Positions 60,655-64,000 of a stretch of 64,000 nt of DNA are shown here, one piece after another (position 1 is the stretch's first letter; each line of letters begins with the position of its first letter). The notes beneath the pieces were generated by a model, which saw only the letters and a program-made list of their open reading frames with translations, had not been told where the DNA came from and searched no databases. Source of the stretch: Enterococcus gallinarum NBRC 100675 (GTDB lineage: Bacteria; Bacillota; Bacilli; Lactobacillales; Enterococcaceae); NCBI RefSeq assembly GCF_001544275.1, contig NZ_BCQE01000007.1, positions 1-64,000 on the forward strand, given 5' to 3'. The position numbers were made by a program, and so were the translations under genes.

Positions 60655-60672
60655 TTATTGTCATAACAATAA
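60655..60672. promoter_or_regulatory. Putative GntR/UTRA operator upstream of its own gene
   Basis: Arms TTATTG and CAATAA around TCATAA, containing TTGTCATAACA as in the site at 59776-59795. It lies about 25 bases before the GTG start. Confidence 0.65.
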
Positions 60673-60805
60673 TATATTCAGAAAAAAATAGCAAGCAATA
60701 ATGAATGCGCTTCCCAAAGGAGAACTGTTGTCTACTTGCGATCAAAGGATACTGCTTTTTTCGTCTGAATAGTCATCACATTCCTGTTGAGAGGAGGAAC
60801 AAAAA

Positions 60806-61639
60806 CTATTTCTCTGTCATCACCAGTCCTTTTTCAAAGTTTTTGTTCAAAACAATATAAAGAAAAATCGTTGGAATCGATGCGATCGCACAAGCTAATA
60901 GTACTGCAGGCGCATTCGTCGTTGCTCCATTTGGTCCATTCAACTGGGACAATACAGTCATGATCGGACGGATGTTTCCCGATTTGCTAAACGTAAAACC
61001 AAATAGAAGATCATTCCAGACGAATGAAAACTGGAACAAAAACAATGCGGAAATAGGTGCTTTAGCCATTGGCAAATAGATGTTATAGAACACATGAAAA
61101 TCAGATGCACCATCGATGCGAGCCGCTTCCATCTGCTCATTGCCTAATCCATCAAAAAAATTTCGTAAAACAAATATACAAAATGGAATGGAGATCGCTG
61201 AATAAAAAAGGATCATCCCTATTTGAGTATCATATAAGTTGAATTGAGTATACATTTTGTACACGGGAACAAGGTACATCTGAAAGGGAAAAATCGTTCC
61301 ACTGTATATCAGCATAAACCAAAAGAAGCGTCCCTTTATCTTTAATTTGGTAATGGCATAAGCGGCTAGAGCTGCTAATAAAATCGCTATTGCTGCTGAA
61401 AGCACCCCATAGAGCAAACTATTCAAGAACCCATTCATCAGTGAAACCCGTTCACTGATGAAATCGATGGATTGTTGGATCGCTATTCCCGTAGGAAGAT
61501 CCCAGAAATTCCCTTGGTTATATTCAGCGCCTGATTTCACGCTATTTACTAATACAAAAGTAAAAGGAAACAGCCAAATAAAACCTAAGATACATAAAAT
61601 CAAATTATTTATTCTAAAATTCTTTTTTGTTTTATCCAT
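60806..61639 (-). CDS. ABC sugar importer permease (MalG type)
   Basis: A 277-residue permease with six membrane segments and the ATPase-contact motif 'EAARIDGASDFHVFYNIYLP' (EAA loop), typical of the MalG side of CUT1 sugar importers. It begins directly after the stop of the MalF-type gene, with AAGGAG upstream. No ATPase is encoded here; such importers often share a general MsmK/MalK ATPase encoded elsewhere. Confidence 0.92.
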   Translation of the reverse strand: MDKTKKNFRINNLILCILGFIWLFPFTFVLVNSVKSGAEYNQGNFWDLPTGIAIQQSIDFISERVSLMNGFLNSLLYGVLSAAIAILLAALAAYAITKLKIKGRFFWFMLIYSGTIFPFQMYLVPVYKMYTQFNLYDTQIGMILFYSAISIPFCIFVLRNFFDGLGNEQMEAARIDGASDFHVFYNIYLPMAKAPISALFLFQFSFVWNDLLFGFTFSKSGNIRPIMTVLSQLNGPNGATTNAPAVLLACAIASIPTIFLYIVLNKNFEKGLVMTEK

Positions 61640-62539
61640 CTACTTCTCCTTAAATGTTTGTCTTAGATAAATGATTGAGATGAGCAAAACAATGACCGAT
61701 AGCACAGTTGCTACAGCCGATCCATAACCATAGGAACCATTGATGAAAGACTCCTTATACATGGTCACTGCCAATGTCTCGGAACTTCTATAAGGTCCTC
61801 CCCCGGTCATTAACCAAATGCCATCAAAGGTTTTGAAGCTATTGATGATCGCCATTAAAAGCACAACGATCAATGTTGGTTTTAATAAAGGAAGAACCAC
61901 ATATCGATAAAGCTGACTAGTTGAAGCACCATCTAATTTTGCTGCTTCGATTGGCTCTCCGGGAAGATTGCTCAATCCAACAATTAACAGAATCAGATTT
62001 GTACCGATCCCCTGCCAGATACCTGCGCCGATCATGACAAATGTGTTGACATGTGGAATGCCTAACCAATAGGTGGTGTTCTCAGTAAGACCCCATAACT
62101 CTAGTAATTTCGGTAATCCATAATTCGACAATAATGAAGTCATGATCAATGCACCAATTGTTGGAGAGACGGCATTCGACAAATAAAACAGATTTTTGAA
62201 AATAGAGCCCCAGCGACTATTTGTAATCATTATGGCTAACAATAATGGGATGATCACCGGAATAATCAAAGAAAAGAATACCCAAATCAACGTATTCAGA
62301 AATGATTGAATAAAATACTCATCCTGAAACAATCGGAGATAATTATCAAATCCGATAAAATGAAGCGCGGATAATCCGTCCCAATCTGTAAAACTTAACC
62401 CTAGGGTGTAAATCGCAGACATTACGAAAAATACCGTGACCAAAACAGCTGCTGGGAGTACATATAGGTAAGGGACCAGTGATTTGAGAGAGAATCGTTT
62501 TGCTTTTTTTCGCAGTATTACTTTTTCCGTATGTTCCAT
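61640..62539 (-). CDS. ABC sugar importer permease (MalF type)
   Basis: A 299-residue permease with six membrane segments and the EAA loop 'EAAKLDGASTSQLYRYVVLP'. 'FTDWDGLSALHFIGFDNYLR' near the N-terminus is a common mark of CUT1 MalF-like permeases. It pairs with the MalG-type gene that follows directly and receives sugar from the binding protein encoded 80 bases upstream. Confidence 0.92.
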   Translation of the reverse strand: MEHTEKVILRKKAKRFSLKSLVPYLYVLPAAVLVTVFFVMSAIYTLGLSFTDWDGLSALHFIGFDNYLRLFQDEYFIQSFLNTLIWVFFSLIIPVIIPLLLAIMITNSRWGSIFKNLFYLSNAVSPTIGALIMTSLLSNYGLPKLLELWGLTENTTYWLGIPHVNTFVMIGAGIWQGIGTNLILLIVGLSNLPGEPIEAAKLDGASTSQLYRYVVLPLLKPTLIVVLLMAIINSFKTFDGIWLMTGGGPYRSSETLAVTMYKESFINGSYGYGSAVATVLSVIVLLISIIYLRQTFKEK

Positions 62540-62616
62540 AGTTCCTCCTCATAAGAGGCTGCTCGACTAGTAGGTCTATATTCTGATTCCATCTATCTTG
62601 CAGCCTCCGCCACGCT

Positions 62617-63870
62617 TTATTTATTCAGACTTTCCCATTTGTTCTGGATGGCTTCTAAGCTTTTATCCACCTGATCTTTTGTCGGATCAGAAAAGATTTT
62701 CCAGTATTCATCAATAGAGAAGTTGACAAGTTCTGGATTGAACTGCTCATAATACCGCAGATGCAAGGAATAATTATCGGTATCATTTACTTCATCAACC
62801 AGTTTTTTACTGATTGGATCGTTAAACGTCACATTTGTCACTGCGGCCATTCCAGTTTTGTCTGCATACTCTTGTTGCACGTCTTGTTTGAAATACCCTT
62901 TCAATACTTTCTTTGCATTTTCTTTATTGCTACTGTTCTTACCGATCAGCAATGGAGTTACTTCATAAAAAACGGCTTTTTTATCAGTACTGTTTTTTGC
63001 TGGCAGAATAAACATATCTAAGTCTTTCCCAGATTCCAGACCGTAATCTTCATTCAAACTTGTCAAAGAGTTCGTTGCATGGTAGAACATCGCTGTTTTT
63101 TTACCGGAAAATTCTTTGATCTGATCTTGCTGCACATCGGAAAAATAGCCTTTTTGAATCATATCGATCCATTGATAGAAAACAGTTTTAACTCGTTCAT
63201 CTGTAAATGGCACTTTCCCAGAGATCCATTCTTCATACAAGTCTGGATCAAGACTTCCCATCAACGCTTGCGGCCAGCAGAATGACTGCCATGTATTACC
63301 GATTCCAATTGGTGTCTCTCCATTTTCTTTCAGCACTTTACAAACATTAAGAAATTCATCAAATGTTTTTGGTTCCTCAATGCCATATTTACTGAAAATC
63401 TCTTTGTTGTAATAAACGCCGTTATAAATCATATTCAAGGGTGCACCATAAACTTTACCATCCACAGATAATGCATCCTTTATTTGATCGCTGACACCCG
63501 CCGCTTCATAATCCGACCATTGATCAGACAAATCTTCGACTAAATCATTTTTGACCAAGTCCTTCAACATACTCCCTGTCCACCAAGTAAACAAAGCCGG
63601 TGCATCATTTCCTTGTAAGGACTGTTGGATATTTGTTTGATAGGAGCTTAGATCTGGTGTATTGACAAACTTGACTGATAATCCCGTTTCTTTTTCCAAA
63701 ATTGGTACAAATGTTTTTGCTTTCCCCGTCCCCTGATTCTTATCATTCAAGATCTCAATCGAGTCTTTCTGATCTTTACTTGCTGTGGAATCCGATCCTT
63801 TGGCACAACCAACAGTAATGAACAAAACTGAAAACAACATGATCCCTGACAAAATTCTTGATACTTTCAC
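62617..63870 (-). CDS. Sugar-binding lipoprotein of an ABC importer
   Basis: A 417-residue family-1 extracellular solute-binding protein. Lipoprotein signal 'VLFITVGCAKGS' with the lipid-bearing Cys at about residue 22; the body follows the family ('IEILNDKNQGTGKAKTFVP', 'NDAPALFTWWTGSMLKDLV', 'YGAPLNMIYNGVYYNKEIF'). It captures an oligosaccharide outside the membrane. Given the neighbouring endoglycosidases, an N-glycan or its fragment is the likely ligand, by analogy with NgtS of pneumococcus. GTG start with GGGAGG 7 bases upstream. Confidence 0.92.
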   Translation of the reverse strand: MKVSRILSGIMLFSVLFITVGCAKGSDSTASKDQKDSIEILNDKNQGTGKAKTFVPILEKETGLSVKFVNTPDLSSYQTNIQQSLQGNDAPALFTWWTGSMLKDLVKNDLVEDLSDQWSDYEAAGVSDQIKDALSVDGKVYGAPLNMIYNGVYYNKEIFSKYGIEEPKTFDEFLNVCKVLKENGETPIGIGNTWQSFCWPQALMGSLDPDLYEEWISGKVPFTDERVKTVFYQWIDMIQKGYFSDVQQDQIKEFSGKKTAMFYHATNSLTSLNEDYGLESGKDLDMFILPAKNSTDKKAVFYEVTPLLIGKNSSNKENAKKVLKGYFKQDVQQEYADKTGMAAVTNVTFNDPISKKLVDEVNDTDNYSLHLRYYEQFNPELVNFSIDEYWKIFSDPTKDQVDKSLEAIQNKWESLNK

Positions 63871-63893
63871 ATGATGACCTCCCTTTAGTTGAA

Positions 63894-64000
63894 TTAAATG
63901 GATAGACCGATTATCCCTTGTGCTAAATTCGTAAATTGCGTTTGACTATCTTGCTGCATATCCTCACTGTATTGGATCGAATAATTGAACTCATAAAAGC
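63894..64000 (-). CDS. C-terminal end of a gene cut by the window edge
   Basis: The frame ending at the TAA at 63894-63896 codes for 34 residues before the edge, ending 'TNLAQGIIGLSI'. The stop lies 24 bases before the binding-protein start, so it is probably the preceding gene of the same operon. Too short to identify; a sensor, glycosidase or other cluster gene is possible. Confidence 0.5.
   Translation of the reverse strand, partial: FYEFNYSIQYSEDMQQDSQTQFTNLAQGIIGLSI

Overview
The window reads as chromosomal DNA of a low-GC Gram-positive bacterium of the Lactobacillales, most likely an Enterococcus. The pointers are strong AGGAGG-type ribosome sites, sortase (LPXTG) surface proteins, WxL-like surface proteins, mannose-family PTS operons with a LevR-type sigma-54 activator, an Mga-like regulator, and Endo H-like GH18 enzymes of the kind known from enterococci. 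The species cannot be fixed. No rRNA, tRNA, CRISPR array or intact insertion sequence was seen. Most genes are on the minus strand.

Layout. 1-2.2 kb: VanZ-like, YccF and DUF1002 proteins. 2.8-10.2 kb: a PTS operon (EIIA, EIIB, EIIC, EIID, two SIS deglycases) with its sigma-54 activator, best explained as uptake and cleavage of glycated amino acids (fructoselysine/glucoselysine, Gfr-like). 10.3-13.2 kb: a frameshifted acyltransferase, a membrane-anchored XRE regulator and a B3/B4-domain protein. 13.7-17.4 kb: surface cassette A. 18.5-20.4 kb: an ABC exporter with a YtrA-type GntR repressor. 20.6-24.9 kb: a repeat-rich VWA adhesin divergent from an Mga-like regulator. 25.5-33.5 kb: small unknown protein, amino acid permease, HAD phosphatase, P-type ATPase, a Fic/recombinase gene remnant, MerR regulator, lipoprotein. 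33.6-38.2 kb: surface cassette B, next to a serine recombinase (39.0 kb). 39.7-42.0 kb: an IbrB-like/GNAT-like/IbrA-like operon. 42.3-46.6 kb: a membrane protein and a three-gene ABC-2 exporter. 46.7-52.4 kb: an alpha-glucoside PTS and GH4 module with an RpiR regulator. 52.7-53.7 kb: two unknown small genes. 54.2-64 kb: an apparent N-glycan foraging module (two secreted GH18 endoglycosidases, LacI regulator, mannose-6-phosphate isomerase-like fusion protein, GntR/UTRA regulator, ABC sugar importer), cut by the right edge.

How it works together. Much of the window serves foraging on host or food glycoconjugates and interaction with the outside: glycated amino acids, alpha-glucosides and N-glycans on the uptake side, and three large surface-protein loci on the adhesion side. 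The most notable pattern is that cassettes A and B are divergent copies of one four-gene plan: giant adhesin with a WxL-like C-terminal domain, then a protein with one N-terminal membrane segment and an extracellular domain, then a free WxL-like protein, then a small sortase-type protein. The free WxL-like protein and the small protein share a short V-x-G-x-x-G motif. The second notable set is the IbrA/GNAT/IbrB-like operon with a palindrome over its promoter. Several regulator-operator pairs can be read directly: a sigma-54 promoter inside a terminator, a YtrA operator, and matching GntR sites.
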